Below are positions 22,002 to 33,245 of a stretch of 64,000 nt of DNA, piece by piece. This DNA is from JAIBJN01 sp963839745. Its GTDB lineage: Bacteria > Actinomycetota > Thermoleophilia > Gaiellales > Gaiellaceae. The position numbers and the translations under genes were made by a program. The stretch spans positions 434,001-498,000 of the forward strand of contig CAWIWC010000010.1 in assembly GCA_963839745.1 (NCBI GenBank). Direction: 5' to 3'. A model generated the notes under the pieces. It saw only the letters and a program-made list of their open reading frames with translations, was not told where the DNA came from and searched no databases. Positions within the stretch are counted from its first letter, which is position 1; every line of letters begins with the position of its first letter.

Positions 22002-22972
22002 GCACGAAGTGGGGGATCATCTCGACGGCGCACATCAACCGCCTCGTCCTGGCCGGGGCGCGCGAGTCAGATCGCGTGGACGTCCTCGCCGTGGCGAGCC
22101 GCGACCAGGCCCGCGCCGAGGAGTACGCCCGCGAGTGGGGGATCGAGCGCGCGTACGGCAGCTACGAGGCGATGCTTGCCGACCCGGAGGTGGAGGCCGT
22201 CTACATCTCGCTCCCGAACTCGCTGCACGTCGAGTGGTCGATCCGCTCGCTCGAGGCCGGGAAGCACGTGCTGTGCGAGAAGCCCTTCGACCGCCGCGCT
22301 TCCGAGGTCGAGCGGGCGTTCGACGCGGCCGAGGCCGCGGGACGGCTCCTCTCCGAGGCGTTCATGTGGCGGCACAACCCGCAGACCCGCCGGCTCCGCG
22401 AGCTCCTCGACGACGGTGCGATCGGCGACGTCAGGCTCGTACGCTCCGCGTTCTGCTTCAAGCTCGAGGAGATGGGCAACGTGCGGCTCGCCTCAGACCT
22501 CGACGGCGGCGCGCTCATGGACGTGGGCTGCTACTGCGTCAGCGGCTCGCGCCTCGTGGCGGGCGAGCCGGAGACGGTCTACGGCCAGCAGCTCGTCGGC
22601 GACTCGGGCGTCGATGTGCTCTTCGCAGGGACGATGCGCTTCCCGGGGGACGTCGTCGCGCAGTTCGACTGCGGCTTCGTCTCACCTGACCGGGACGAGC
22701 TCGAGATCGTCGGCGAGGACGGCTCGCTCTTCCTCGACGACCCCTGGCACGCGCGGGTGCCGGTGATCGAGATCCGCCGGGGCGAGTTCCGCGACGAGAT
22801 CGTGCTCACGCCCGAGGACTCCTACCGGCTCGAGCTCGAGAACCTGAGCGACGCGATCCGCGGCGAGGCCGAGCTGCTGCTCGGCCGCGAGGACGCGGTT
22901 GCCCAGGCGCGGGCGATCGAGGCTCTCTACCGCTCCGCGGAGGAGGGGAAGCCGGTCACGCTCGGCGGCTGA
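21998..22972 (+). CDS. Gfo/Idh/MocA-family dehydrogenase, D-xylose dehydrogenase-like
   Basis: NAD(P)-dependent dehydrogenase, 324 residues, intact. N-terminal Rossmann segment WGIISTAHINRLVLAGARE (5-23), AYGSYEAMLADPEVEAVYIS, the catalytic CEKPFDRRA motif (about residue 92) and a C-terminal substrate domain with EAFMWRHNPQTRRLRELLDD and DVGCYCVSGSRLVAGEPE. The pattern resembles bacterial NADP-dependent D-xylose 1-dehydrogenases and dihydrodiol dehydrogenases. ATG 21998 overlaps the xylB stop. Together with the isomerase-kinase branch it could give the cell an oxidative xylose route as well; that is inferred. It is the last gene of the operon, followed by a 59-bp gap before comF. Confidence 0.88.
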   Translation: MSTKWGIISTAHINRLVLAGARESDRVDVLAVASRDQARAEEYAREWGIERAYGSYEAMLADPEVEAVYISLPNSLHVEWSIRSLEAGKHVLCEKPFDRRASEVERAFDAAEAAGRLLSEAFMWRHNPQTRRLRELLDDGAIGDVRLVRSAFCFKLEEMGNVRLASDLDGGALMDVGCYCVSGSRLVAGEPETVYGQQLVGDSGVDVLFAGTMRFPGDVVAQFDCGFVSPDRDELEIVGEDGSLFLDDPWHARVPVIEIRRGEFRDEIVLTPEDSYRLELENLSDAIRGEAELLLGREDAVAQARAIEALYRSAEEGKPVTLGG

Positions 22973-23031
22973 CACGATCCCGGCACGGTCCTGCGCGGCC
23001 TCCGGGCGCGGGCGAGCGCTACGAACAGAGG

Positions 23032-23709
23032 GTGGGCGCGGGCACGGCGATCCTGGACCTTCTCCTGCCGCCGCGCTGCGTCGCGTGCGGGAGGGCGGAC
23101 GAGCTCCTTTGCGGCGAGTGCCGCGGGCGGCTCGTCCTGCTGCGCGGGACGGTGTGCGCCCGCTGCGGGTGCCCGACGGCCTGGCCGGTCGAGCGCTGCG
23201 GCGAGTGCGCCGGCCGCCGGATCTCGTTCGCCTCGGCGCGCGCCGCGGTCGCCTACGACGGGCCCGCGCGCGCTCTCGTCGGCGCCTGGAAGGAGCGCGG
23301 CATCCGCAGCCTCGGCCGCCTCGCCGCCGACCTGGTCGCCGACGTCGTCCCGCGCCCGCGGGCGACCGTGCTCGCCTACGTCCCCGGCGAGCCCGACCGG
23401 GTCGGGTGGCGCGGGGTCAACTCGGCGCAGGAGCTCGCCGCGCTCCTCGGTGACCGGTGGGAGCTCCCCGTCGAGCGCCTGCTCGAGCGCGCCCGCCGCA
23501 TCGGCCGCCAGCGCGGGCTCTCGAGAGCGGAGCGCAGGGCCAACGTGCGGGACGCGTTCCGGGCGACCGCACACGTTCCCGCGCGCGTCTGCCTGGTCGA
23601 CGACGTCTACACCACCGGCTCGACCGTCCTCGCTGCCGCGACGGAGCTTCGCCGGGCCGGCGCGAGGGAGGTGCACGTCGTCGCATTCGCCCGTGCCGTG
23701 CGGCGTTGA
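23032..23709 (+). CDS. comF: ComF-family phosphoribosyltransferase-like protein
   Basis: A 225-residue ComF/GntX-type protein, linked in other bacteria to DNA uptake and DNA metabolism. The N-terminal zinc-binding part has paired cysteines in RCVACGRADELLCGECRG and CARCGCPTAW and CGECAGRR. The C-terminal phosphoribosyltransferase fold ends with the PRPP-binding loop VCLVDDVYTTGSTVLAAATE (about 187-206). GTG 23032 precedes a hydrophobic LLLPPRC start typical of ComF. No competence genes are adjacent in this window, so its role here is by family only. Confidence 0.9.
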   Translation: MGAGTAILDLLLPPRCVACGRADELLCGECRGRLVLLRGTVCARCGCPTAWPVERCGECAGRRISFASARAAVAYDGPARALVGAWKERGIRSLGRLAADLVADVVPRPRATVLAYVPGEPDRVGWRGVNSAQELAALLGDRWELPVERLLERARRIGRQRGLSRAERRANVRDAFRATAHVPARVCLVDDVYTTGSTVLAAATELRRAGAREVHVVAFARAVRR

Positions 23710-23834
23710 GGCGTGTTGGACGGTTGCACGCCCGCCGAGGAGCGGCGTCGAGCTACCTGACCGCGGGCGAGCCGCTCCAGCTGATCGTCGAGTAGCGCCC
23801 GCTCGGCGAGTGGAATTCCCTCCTGTCGTTGGCA

Positions 23835-24067
23835 TATAGTGCCGCCGTCGGAACCGCGGAGCCGGGCGACGAAGACTTCGGCCGCGGGACCGGGAGGGGG
23901 ATCACGAGCCACGCAACGCACGCCGTCAGGCCGGTACCGCACCAGGCCGATCCGTGTGGCCTCGAGCAGGCAGCTGACGCCTGCGATGACGCAGGCGCTC
24001 GCGCTCTCCCGCGAAGTCGTTCAGCGACACCGGGCCGGGGAGCCCGGGTGAAAGGAGAGAGCTCTTC
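23835..24067 (+). promoter_or_regulatory. -10 box and long untranslated leader of the metalloprotease gene
   Basis: The 358-bp region between comF and the protease holds no convincing gene. It contains an AT-richer promoter patch with a TATAGT box (23835-23840, part of GGCATATAGT), implying transcription from about 23847 and a leader of roughly 220 nt. The leader is rich in short inverted repeats and ends with the RBS AAAGGAGAG (24051-24059). Length and structure would fit a riboswitch or other cis-regulator, but I could not match it to a known class with confidence. Confidence 0.35.
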
Positions 24068-26150
24068 ATGAGGCACGTACCACGACGCCGGCGCGCGGTC
24101 ATCGGCGTCCTGCTGGCCTTCGGCGTTTTCCTCGCCGTGGCGGCCGCCGCGACAGCGGCGCCTCCGGGCTTCGAGCCGATCGACCAGCAGGAGGCCGAGT
24201 ACCAGGACGACATGACCTGGGAGGACTACAAGACGGTCCCGGGCACCGACTGGGCGAACCCCGTGCTCCAGCCCGACGATCGAGAAGTGGAAGGTCGCGA
24301 TCGTCCTCACGGAGTTCGCCGACCAGCCGCTCAACATCACCATGCCGGCAGGCGCAACGATCTTCGGCAACCCGCAGACCACGGCCAACAGCATCCCGCG
24401 GGCGCAGGCGGCGCAGTTCTACGAGGACTTCCTCAACACGCCGAGCCTGCTGAACCACTTCACGACCATGAACAGCTACTGGATGGAGACGTCGCTGGGC
24501 CGCTACGGCGTCGAGATGGAGGCTTACGGCCCCTACACGCTGACGGGCAACCAGTGGGAGTACTGGCTCCGTGACGCGGGCAATGCCGGCTCGGCCTGTC
24601 CCGACGGGCTTCACCTGCAACCGCAACGCCCGCACCGAGGTGCGCGCGCTGTGGGAGGCCGACGTCGGCTCGGCCGTCGTCGCGAGCTACGACAACATCA
24701 TCTACCAGCAGGCCGGCCAGGACGAGAGCTCTACCTGGCAGGAGTTCGGCGAGATGATGTTCCAGACGATGAACGACGTCACCGAGGCGTTCGGCAACCC
24801 CGATCCGACGAAGCCGAACTGGTCCCCGACGCGCTACATCCCGTGGACGTCGTTCGCGGCCGGCAAGGGCGTCTGGCCGAGCGCGGGCGGTAACACGTTC
24901 ACCGCGGCCGAGAGCTCGGGCGCGGGCACGTACGCCCACGAGCTGAGCCACAACCTCGGCATCGCGGACAACTACAACAACCCGTACGGGATCCCGCAGC
25001 GGCGCGACTACTCGGGCCCGTGGGACATGCTGAGCCGCGGCTCGTTCAACGGCCCCGGCGGCCCGCACAGGCGCTGGCTGATCCCGTCGACGGAAGGTGG
25101 GTCGCTCGGAGCGAGCCAGAACTTCCGGAACCGGATGGAGCTCGACATCATCGAGGAGCAGAACATCCTCCGGCTCGACCGCAACGCGCTGGACGAGTCC
25201 GGCGTGGTCGTCGCACGGGTCACGGCGCGCGTCGCCGACCCGGGGCCTCGACGGGCTCACCGGCGTGAACATCGAGCTCAATCCGTCGCCCGACCTGGCC
25301 TTCCCCACGCGGGGCGACCAGTCGCCGGTGTGCAACATCAACACCGACCCGTTCTGCCCGGGGCCGACGGCGAACGCGGCGGGCGTCATCTCGCAGAACA
25401 GCCTCTACAACAACTACACGGTCGAGGTCGTCGACCGGCTCGGCGACGGACTCGTTCACGCCCGGCCACGGCGTCCTCTTCTCGAGGACGAAGAACCAGG
25501 ACAGCCTGCCGTTCGTCTACATCATGGACGCGCATCCCGAGGACATGAACAAGGTCGACTTCCTCCGGCCCGACGGGACGCCCTCGATGGTGACGATCGC
25601 GGACTGGCGCCAGCTCAACGACGCCACGTTCCACGCCGGTCTCGAGTCCGGGAGCCAGTACGAGTACGTGGACGAGCCCAACCGGCTCCACTTCTACGTC
25701 ATCGAGACGTTCGAGCAGAACGGCGTGCGTGAGTACGAGGTCGCCGTCCGCTCGCTCGACGGCGACGGCCCGCATCTCCGCGGAGTCGACCTCGCGAACG
25801 GCACGGTCGGCAAGCGGACGCGCGACGGCTGGAACGACTGCACGTTCAACCTCACGAACACCGGCAGGTTCGCGCGGACGACCGCGGCTCACCCCGAGGA
25901 GGTCAACGGTTACCTGCGAGGCGACGTCTACCGGCTGTCCGCCAGCATCGCGGGCGCGGGCTGGGAAGCCCAGCTCTACAACGCCCTCGCGACGGCCAAG
26001 GAACGCCGCGACGTCGACGTGCCGGTCTTCGTGACCCGCACCGGAAGCGGGCCGAGCACGGCCGTCGTCACCCTGACGGCGACCTCGGAGAGCGATCCGT
26101 CCAAGACGGACACCGCCACCTGCACGGTCAACGCGAGCGACCTGGGCTAG
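24068..26150 (+). CDS. Secreted M6-family (immune inhibitor A-like) metalloprotease, frameshifted
   Basis: Zinc metalloprotease exported by an N-terminal signal peptide (RRRRAVIGVLLAFGVFLAVA, Ala-rich cleavage zone near residue 30). ATG 24068 follows a clear RBS. The zinc site HELSHNLGIAD fits HExxHxxGxxD (near 24937-24969), followed by the Met-turn-like PWDMLSRGSF. Reading needs shifts near 24285, 24595, 25245 and 25450, each consistent with one indel. The C-terminal 200 residues (25524-26150) form an open frame with a beta-rich module ending in TLTATSESDPSKTDTATCTV. Function: probably degradation of external protein. A strong hairpin follows the stop. Confidence 0.85.
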
Positions 26151-26173
26151 CCCGGTCGCAGGAGACATGGCTC

Positions 26174-26201
26174 GCGGCCCCCGCCGAACGGCGGGGGCCG
26201 C
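26174..26201 (+). terminator. Strong hairpin after the metalloprotease gene
   Basis: A perfect 13-bp stem, GCGGCCCCCGCCG (26174-26186) with CGGCGGGGGCCGC (26189-26201), and a 2-nt AA loop, 24 bp after the stop. No long T-run follows (CGTCGTCGTC), as is usual for high-GC actinobacterial terminators. Confidence 0.7.
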
Positions 26202-26324
26202 GTCGTCGTCATCCTCCCGCTCGAGCCGGCGTCGATCGCCCGGCCCGACGGGACGCTGGCGACGTTCAGCTAGTTGACGGCGGCGCGGGTAGGCTGCGAC
26301 CAGAGACCGACGAGGGAGGCTCCT

Positions 26325-26867
26325 GTGAGACTTCAGGTCAAGGGCAAGAACGTCGAGGTCAGCGACACCCTCAAGGCCTACGCCGAAGAGAAGCTCGGCA
26401 AGCTCGACAAGCACCTGAACGACGCCGCGCGGCTCGAGGTCGAGCTCGCCGTGGAGAAGAACCCGTCCATCGCCGCGAGCCAGATCGCCGAAGGCACGAT
26501 CTGGACGAAGGGCCCCGTGCTTCGCGCGCGCGAGAGCTCGTCCGACATGCGCGCCTCGATCGACCTGCTCGTCGAGAAGCTCGAGCGGCAGGCGCAGCGC
26601 TACCGCGACAAGCGGCGGCCGAGCGGCCGTCGCGGGAACGCGAACGAGCCCGAGGCGATACCGGTTGTCGCCGACGAGGAGACCCCAGTGATCGTGAAGA
26701 CGAAGCAGTTCGCCGTGAAGCCGATGACACCCGAGGAGGCCGTGCTCCAGCTGGAGCTGATCAACCACGACTTCTTCGTGTTCCAGAACGCGGACACGAA
26801 CGACGTGAACGTCGTCTACCGCCGCCGCGACGGCAACTACGGGCTCATCGAGCCGCAGGTCACGTGA
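26325..26867 (+). CDS. hpf: Ribosome hibernation promoting factor, long form
   Basis: Binds the 30S decoding region and drives formation of inactive 100S ribosomes in resting cells. N-terminal HPF/RaiA domain: VRLQVKGKNVEVSDTLKAYA and KLGKLDKHLNDAARLEVELA, then DMRASIDLLVEKLERQAQRY. A linker of about 35 residues leads to the C-terminal dimerisation domain (KPMTPEEAVLQLELINHDFF, then NVVYRRRDGNYGLIEPQ), making this the long form that forms 100S alone. GTG 26325 is chosen over an upstream TTG at 26274 because the RBS GAGGGAGG lies 8-10 bp before it and homology starts there. A TAGGCT box at 26290-26295 is a candidate -10. The stop overlaps the next gene (GTGA). Confidence 0.95.
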   Translation: MRLQVKGKNVEVSDTLKAYAEEKLGKLDKHLNDAARLEVELAVEKNPSIAASQIAEGTIWTKGPVLRARESSSDMRASIDLLVEKLERQAQRYRDKRRPSGRRGNANEPEAIPVVADEETPVIVKTKQFAVKPMTPEEAVLQLELINHDFFVFQNADTNDVNVVYRRRDGNYGLIEPQVT

Positions 26868-27407
26868 CAACCGGCGGCGAGGAGATTCGCGACCCGCGGG
26901 TCTTCCGCTGGGTGGAGAGCGGTGTCTCGGGCCTCGCGCGGGCGCGCGAGTGGGATGCGACCGCGCTCGTGCACGCCCCGTCCCTGCGGGGCTACGAGGC
27001 CGGCGAGATCGAGTTCCGCGTCTTCGCCGACGGCACCGTCATCGGAGACGTGCCGCCCGAGGCCCTGGCAGAGCTGACCGGCGAGCTCGGTCTCGCGCCG
27101 CCGCTCGTCGTGCGCGCCGTGCGCCAGGGCGACTCGCAATGGACGGTGGGCGCCCTGCAGCTCGAGTCGGAGCTCGTCGCGCTCCCGCAGGGGATCTCGG
27201 CGATGTCGCTCGAGGTCGCCGTCCCGCCCGACGGGGATACGACGCTGCTCGTCGACGGGGAGATGGTGATCGGAGGTCCCGGAAGGGCCGGAACGAGAGG
27301 CCCTCGCGACGCTCGAGAGCCGCGGCGCAGCTCGTTTTCAGGCTTTCGTCGCGCGTGCCGATAGGGTGGAAGACGGCCGGTGGGAGCTGACCGTCGACCC
27401 TCTGTAG
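26864..27407 (+). CDS. Conserved hypothetical protein, frameshifted near the end
   Basis: Not recognised. GTG 26864 overlaps the hpf stop, so the two are translationally coupled. The visible N-terminus (GGEEIRDPRVFRWVESGVSG) and the central region (VVRAVRQGDSQWTVGALQLE) look like a compact alpha/beta protein without signal or membrane segments. The open frame stops at 27364, but one or two indels between about 27280 and 27335 restore a more sensible C-terminus (EALATLESRG, then FQAFVARADRVEDGRWELTV) ending at the TAG at 27405-27407, giving about 180 residues. Coupling to hpf and position before secA suggest a housekeeping or ribosome-linked role, which is a guess. Confidence 0.6.
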
Positions 27408-27422
27408 AAGCTGCCCTCTCGC

Positions 27423-27428
27423 TAACCT
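27423..27428 (+). promoter_or_regulatory. -10 element for secA, placing transcription start at the ATG
   Basis: TAACCT ends 6 bp before the secA ATG (27435), so transcription should begin at or next to the A of the start codon and the mRNA would be leaderless. No Shine-Dalgarno sequence is present upstream. Confidence 0.5.
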
Positions 27429-27434
27429 GAACTG

Positions 27435-30128
<2,694 letters not shown>

Positions 30129-30282
30129 CCGCCGGCGCTTCCAGACCCCTTTCACGCTCTCGGCACGATCCGCGCGCCACGCGTGCGTGTTTCCCCGCTA
30201 GCGTCCAAAGCGGGTGGTGGCCCGGGGTGGCCCCGCGGACAGGGGCCGAAGGGGACCGGTCGGAGCCGTTCGACCCGGGCGC

Positions 30283-30288
30283 TACCAT
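30283..30288 (+). promoter_or_regulatory. -10 element for prfB, leaderless arrangement
   Basis: TACCAT ends 6 bp before ATG 30295, the same spacing as at secA, and no Shine-Dalgarno sequence precedes the ATG. This supports 30295 as the true start of prfB. Confidence 0.45.
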
Positions 30289-30294
30289 CCACGC

Positions 30295-31402
30295 ATGGCC
30301 GAGAGGAGCGCGGTAGAGCGAGAGCTCGCAGAGATTGGGACCCAGTTGGCCTGGGTCCGTGATTACCTTTGACCCCGAGGGTCTGAAGGCGCGACTCACC
30401 GAGCTCGAAGAGGCCATGGGCGCCCCGGGGTTCTGGGACGACCAGCGAGGGGCCGCCCGCATCTCCTCGGAGCACGCGCGGCTCACGCGCCGCCTCGAGC
30501 GCTACGACCAGCTGAGCCGCGAGGCCGAGGACCTCGGCGAGCTCGTGACGCTGGTCTCCGACGACGGAGAGCTCGACGAGGTCGAGCAGAACGCCGTCGC
30601 CCTGCGCGGCCAGCTCGACCGCCTCCAGGAGGACTCGCTCTTCAGCGGCGACTATGACGCCGGCTCCGCTGTGGTCTCGATCCACGCGGGCACGGGGGGG
30701 ACCGACGCGCAGGACTGGACGGAGATCCTGCTCCGCATGTACCTCCGCTGGGCGGCCGATCGCGGGTTCAAGACCGAGCTCGTCGAGGAGTCTCCCGGCG
30801 AGGAGGCGGGCCTGAAGTCAGCAACCTTCACGGTCGAGGGCGAGAACGCCTACGGGACGTTGAAGGCGGAGAGGGGCGTCCACCGGCTCGTCCGCCTGTC
30901 GCCCTTCGACCAGGCGCACCGGCGGCACACGTCCTTCGCCCAGGTGATCGTGAGCCCGCTGGTCGACGACGACGTCGACCTGGAGATCGACGAGTCCGAC
31001 CTTCGCATCGACACCTACCGCGCCAGCGGCGCCGGCGGCCAGCACGTGAACAAGACGGATTCGGCCGTCCGCATCACGCATATCCCGACCGGGATCGTCG
31101 TCCAGTGCCAGAACGAGCGCTCGCAGCTCTCGAACCGCCAGACGGCCATGCGGATCCTCCGCAGCCGCCTGGCCGAGCACGAGCTCGAGCGCCGGGAGGC
31201 CGAGCTCGCACAGGAGCGCGGGGAGGTGCTGGACACAGGCTTCGGCAGCCAGATCCGCAGCTACGTGCTCCACCCGTATCAGCTCGTGAAGGATCACCGC
31301 ACCGACGTCGAAGAAGGGAACGCCCAAGCCGTTCTCGACGGGGATCTCGACCGTTTCATACGCGCGTACCTCCTAGCCCACGCCACTGGAGCTGTTGCCT
31401 GA
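30295..31402 (+). CDS. prfB: Peptide chain release factor 2, expressed by programmed +1 frameshift
   Basis: RF2 reads UGA and UAA stop codons. The gene starts at ATG 30295 (MAERSAVERELAEIGTQLAW), runs 25 codons to an in-frame TGA at 30370-30372 inside CTTTGAC, and continues in the +1 frame (DPEGLKARLTELEEAMGAPG). This is the conserved autoregulatory frameshift of bacterial prfB: low RF2 makes ribosomes slip at the UGA. The stop-recognition tripeptide SPF (in VRLSPFDQAHRRH, about residue 201) identifies RF2 rather than RF1, and the catalytic GGQ lies in SGAGGQHVNKTDSAV (about 246). Total length about 368 residues. A simple ORF call from TTG 30335 would miss the first 13 codons and the frameshift. 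Confidence 0.96.
30364..30373 (+). other. RF2 programmed frameshift site
   Basis: TACCTTTGAC: the slippery CTT, the in-frame TGA (30370-30372) and the following C are exactly the conserved core. The internal Shine-Dalgarno-like element that stimulates the shift in E. coli is weak here: only GGG at 30356-30358, about 10 bp from the TGA. Confidence 0.9.
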
Positions 31403-31433
31403 TGTTGTGCTGTAACCCCACCGCCTCTTTCGC

Positions 31434-31439
31434 TAGACT
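31434..31439 (+). promoter_or_regulatory. -10 element upstream of ftsE
   Basis: TAGACT preceded by CTCTTTCGC, matching the box before ahcY (CTCTTTCAT TAGACT) at 9 of 10 comparable flanking positions. It lies in the 96-bp gap between prfB and ftsE. No clear -35 box. Confidence 0.4.
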
Positions 31440-31498
31440 CGACTCCTTGCAGAAACCCGACCGGTGCGCCCTCGGGACGGGCGACCACGTGTAGACCG

Positions 31499-32308
31499 GT
31501 GCAGGAAGCCGACCTCAAAGAGCAACTCCAACAGCCTGAGACGCCTGCCGCCGCATCGAACGGCGAGTCGTCCGAGGCTGCGCCGACGGTCGTTCCGGAC
31601 GGGACCCAGCCGGCGCCCGCCGGGACGCCCATGATCGTGTTCGAGAGCGTCACGAAGATCTACGACCCGAACGTCGTCGCCCTCCGCGACACGAGCTTCG
31701 TGATCGAGAAGGGCGAGTTCGTGTTCCTCGTCGGTCCGTCGGGCTCGGGCAAGTCGACGATCATGCGCCTGCTCCTGAAGGAGCTCGACCCCACGCGCGG
31801 ACGGATCCTCGTCGGCGGCCGCGAGCTCGCCCGGTTGAAGCGCTCCAAGGTCCCGATGCTGCGCCGCAACCTCGGCTGCGTCTTCCAGGACTTCAAGCTC
31901 CTCACCGACCGCACGGCGTACGAGAACGTCTCCTACGCGCTCAAGGTGCAGGGCCAGTCGAAGACTCAGATCCGGGCCAAGGTGCCCGAGATCCTCGCCC
32001 TCGTCGGCCTCGGCGCGAAGATGAATAGCTATCCGCACGAGCTGTCCGGCGGCGAGCAGCAGCGCGTCTCGATCGCGCGCGCGTTCGTCAACCATCCGCC
32101 GCTGCTCATCTGCGACGAGCCCACGGGCAACCTGGACCCCGACACCTCCGTCGGGATCATGCAGCTCCTCTACCGCATCAACCGCACCGGCACCACGGTG
32201 GTCATGGCCACGCACGACCGCGAGATGGTCGACAAGATGCGCAAGCGCGTCATCGCCCTCGAGGACGGCGTCGTCATGCGCGACGAGCGACGGGGCGGGT
32301 ACGGCTAA
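31499..32308 (+). CDS. ftsE: Cell division ATP-binding protein FtsE
   Basis: ABC ATPase that with FtsX controls peptidoglycan hydrolases at the division septum. Walker A VGPSGSGKSTIMRLL, Q-loop GCVFQDFKLLTDRTAYENV, signature LSGGEQQRVSIARAF, Walker B LLICDEPTGNLDPDT and the H-loop ATHDREMVD are all intact. The conventional FtsE start is ATG 31631 (MIVFESVTKIYDPNVVALRD); the frame stays open to GTG 31499, adding 44 Gln/Glu/Ala/Pro-rich residues with coding-like third positions. Neither start has a clear RBS, so the extension is uncertain. ftsX follows after 6 bp. Confidence 0.93.
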   Translation: MQEADLKEQLQQPETPAAASNGESSEAAPTVVPDGTQPAPAGTPMIVFESVTKIYDPNVVALRDTSFVIEKGEFVFLVGPSGSGKSTIMRLLLKELDPTRGRILVGGRELARLKRSKVPMLRRNLGCVFQDFKLLTDRTAYENVSYALKVQGQSKTQIRAKVPEILALVGLGAKMNSYPHELSGGEQQRVSIARAFVNHPPLLICDEPTGNLDPDTSVGIMQLLYRINRTGTTVVMATHDREMVDKMRKRVIALEDGVVMRDERRGGYG

Positions 32309-32314
32309 GTAGGA

Positions 32315-33199
32315 ATGCGCGCCCGGCTCTTCTTCACCGAAGCCTTCCGCTCGATCGCCGCGAACCTCTCCACGACGGTGGCGGCGATCATGACCGTCCT
32401 CATCGGGATGTTCCTGCTCGGGCTCTTCATCGCCCTCGGGACCTGGGTCATTTCGTGGACGGACCACGTCAAGAAGGATCTCGTCGTCAACGTCTACTTC
32501 TGCACCAACCTCACGTGCGGCCAGGAGGCGAGCAACCAGCAGATCGAGGCCGTTCGGGCGCAGCTCGCCGCCAACCCGGACGTGAAGGAGATCGACTTCG
32601 TCTCCAAGGAGGAGGCGCTCGAGGTTATGGAGGAGCGCTTCCCGGACCTGGCGGGCAACCTGGCGCGGAACCCGCTGCCGCCCGCCTACAAGGTCATCCC
32701 GATCGATGCGGAGCGGGTGAAGACGATCGCCGGGACGCTCGACCCACCGCCGGCTGGGGTCGAGAAGGTCACCTACGGCGAGAAGAAGGCCGAGCGTGTG
32801 CTTCAGGTGGCGACGATCATCGGCGGGATCTTCCTCGTCGGCAGCATCATCCTCCTGATCGCCTCGACCATTCTGATCGCCAACACGATTCGCCTCTCGA
32901 TCTTCTCGCGGCGCCGTGAGATCGAGGTGATGAAGCTCGTCGGCGCGTCGAACTGGTTCGTGCGCGCCCCGTTCATGCTCGAGGGCATCCTCTGCGGCCT
33001 GGCCGGATCCGTCCTCGCGGTCGTCCTGCTCCTGATGGCGAAGGAGCTGGCTCTCCCAGGCATCATGGGTCGTGTGGAAAGCCCGGACGACATCAACGCG
33101 TGGAGCTTCCCGGTCGTGGCCCTCATCCTCGTCGCAATGAGCCTGCTCGTGGGCGCCGCGGGCTCCGGCATCACATTGCGGCGCTTCCTGCGGATCTGA
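32315..33199 (+). CDS. ftsX: Cell division protein FtsX, permease-like
   Basis: Membrane partner of FtsE. Four transmembrane segments in the family order: TM1 TTVAAIMTVLIGMFLLGLFI (about 20-45), then an extracytoplasmic domain with a CTNLTC pair of cysteines and VKEIDFVSKEEALEVMEERF (the conserved FtsX periplasmic fold), then TM2 IIGGIFLVGSIILLIASTIL, the coupling segment SRRREIEVMKLVGASNWFVR, TM3 and TM4 (SFPVVALILVAMSLLVGAAG). Its 294 residues are typical. FtsX usually binds hydrolases or their adaptors through the extracytoplasmic domain; the C-terminal processing protease downstream may act in the same envelope process. Confidence 0.94.
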   Translation: MRARLFFTEAFRSIAANLSTTVAAIMTVLIGMFLLGLFIALGTWVISWTDHVKKDLVVNVYFCTNLTCGQEASNQQIEAVRAQLAANPDVKEIDFVSKEEALEVMEERFPDLAGNLARNPLPPAYKVIPIDAERVKTIAGTLDPPPAGVEKVTYGEKKAERVLQVATIIGGIFLVGSIILLIASTILIANTIRLSIFSRRREIEVMKLVGASNWFVRAPFMLEGILCGLAGSVLAVVLLLMAKELALPGIMGRVESPDDINAWSFPVVALILVAMSLLVGAAGSGITLRRFLRI

Positions 33200-33245
33200 C
33201 GACGGTAATGGCCGTCGGCCCGGCACTGCGGACTGCGGGCGACCT

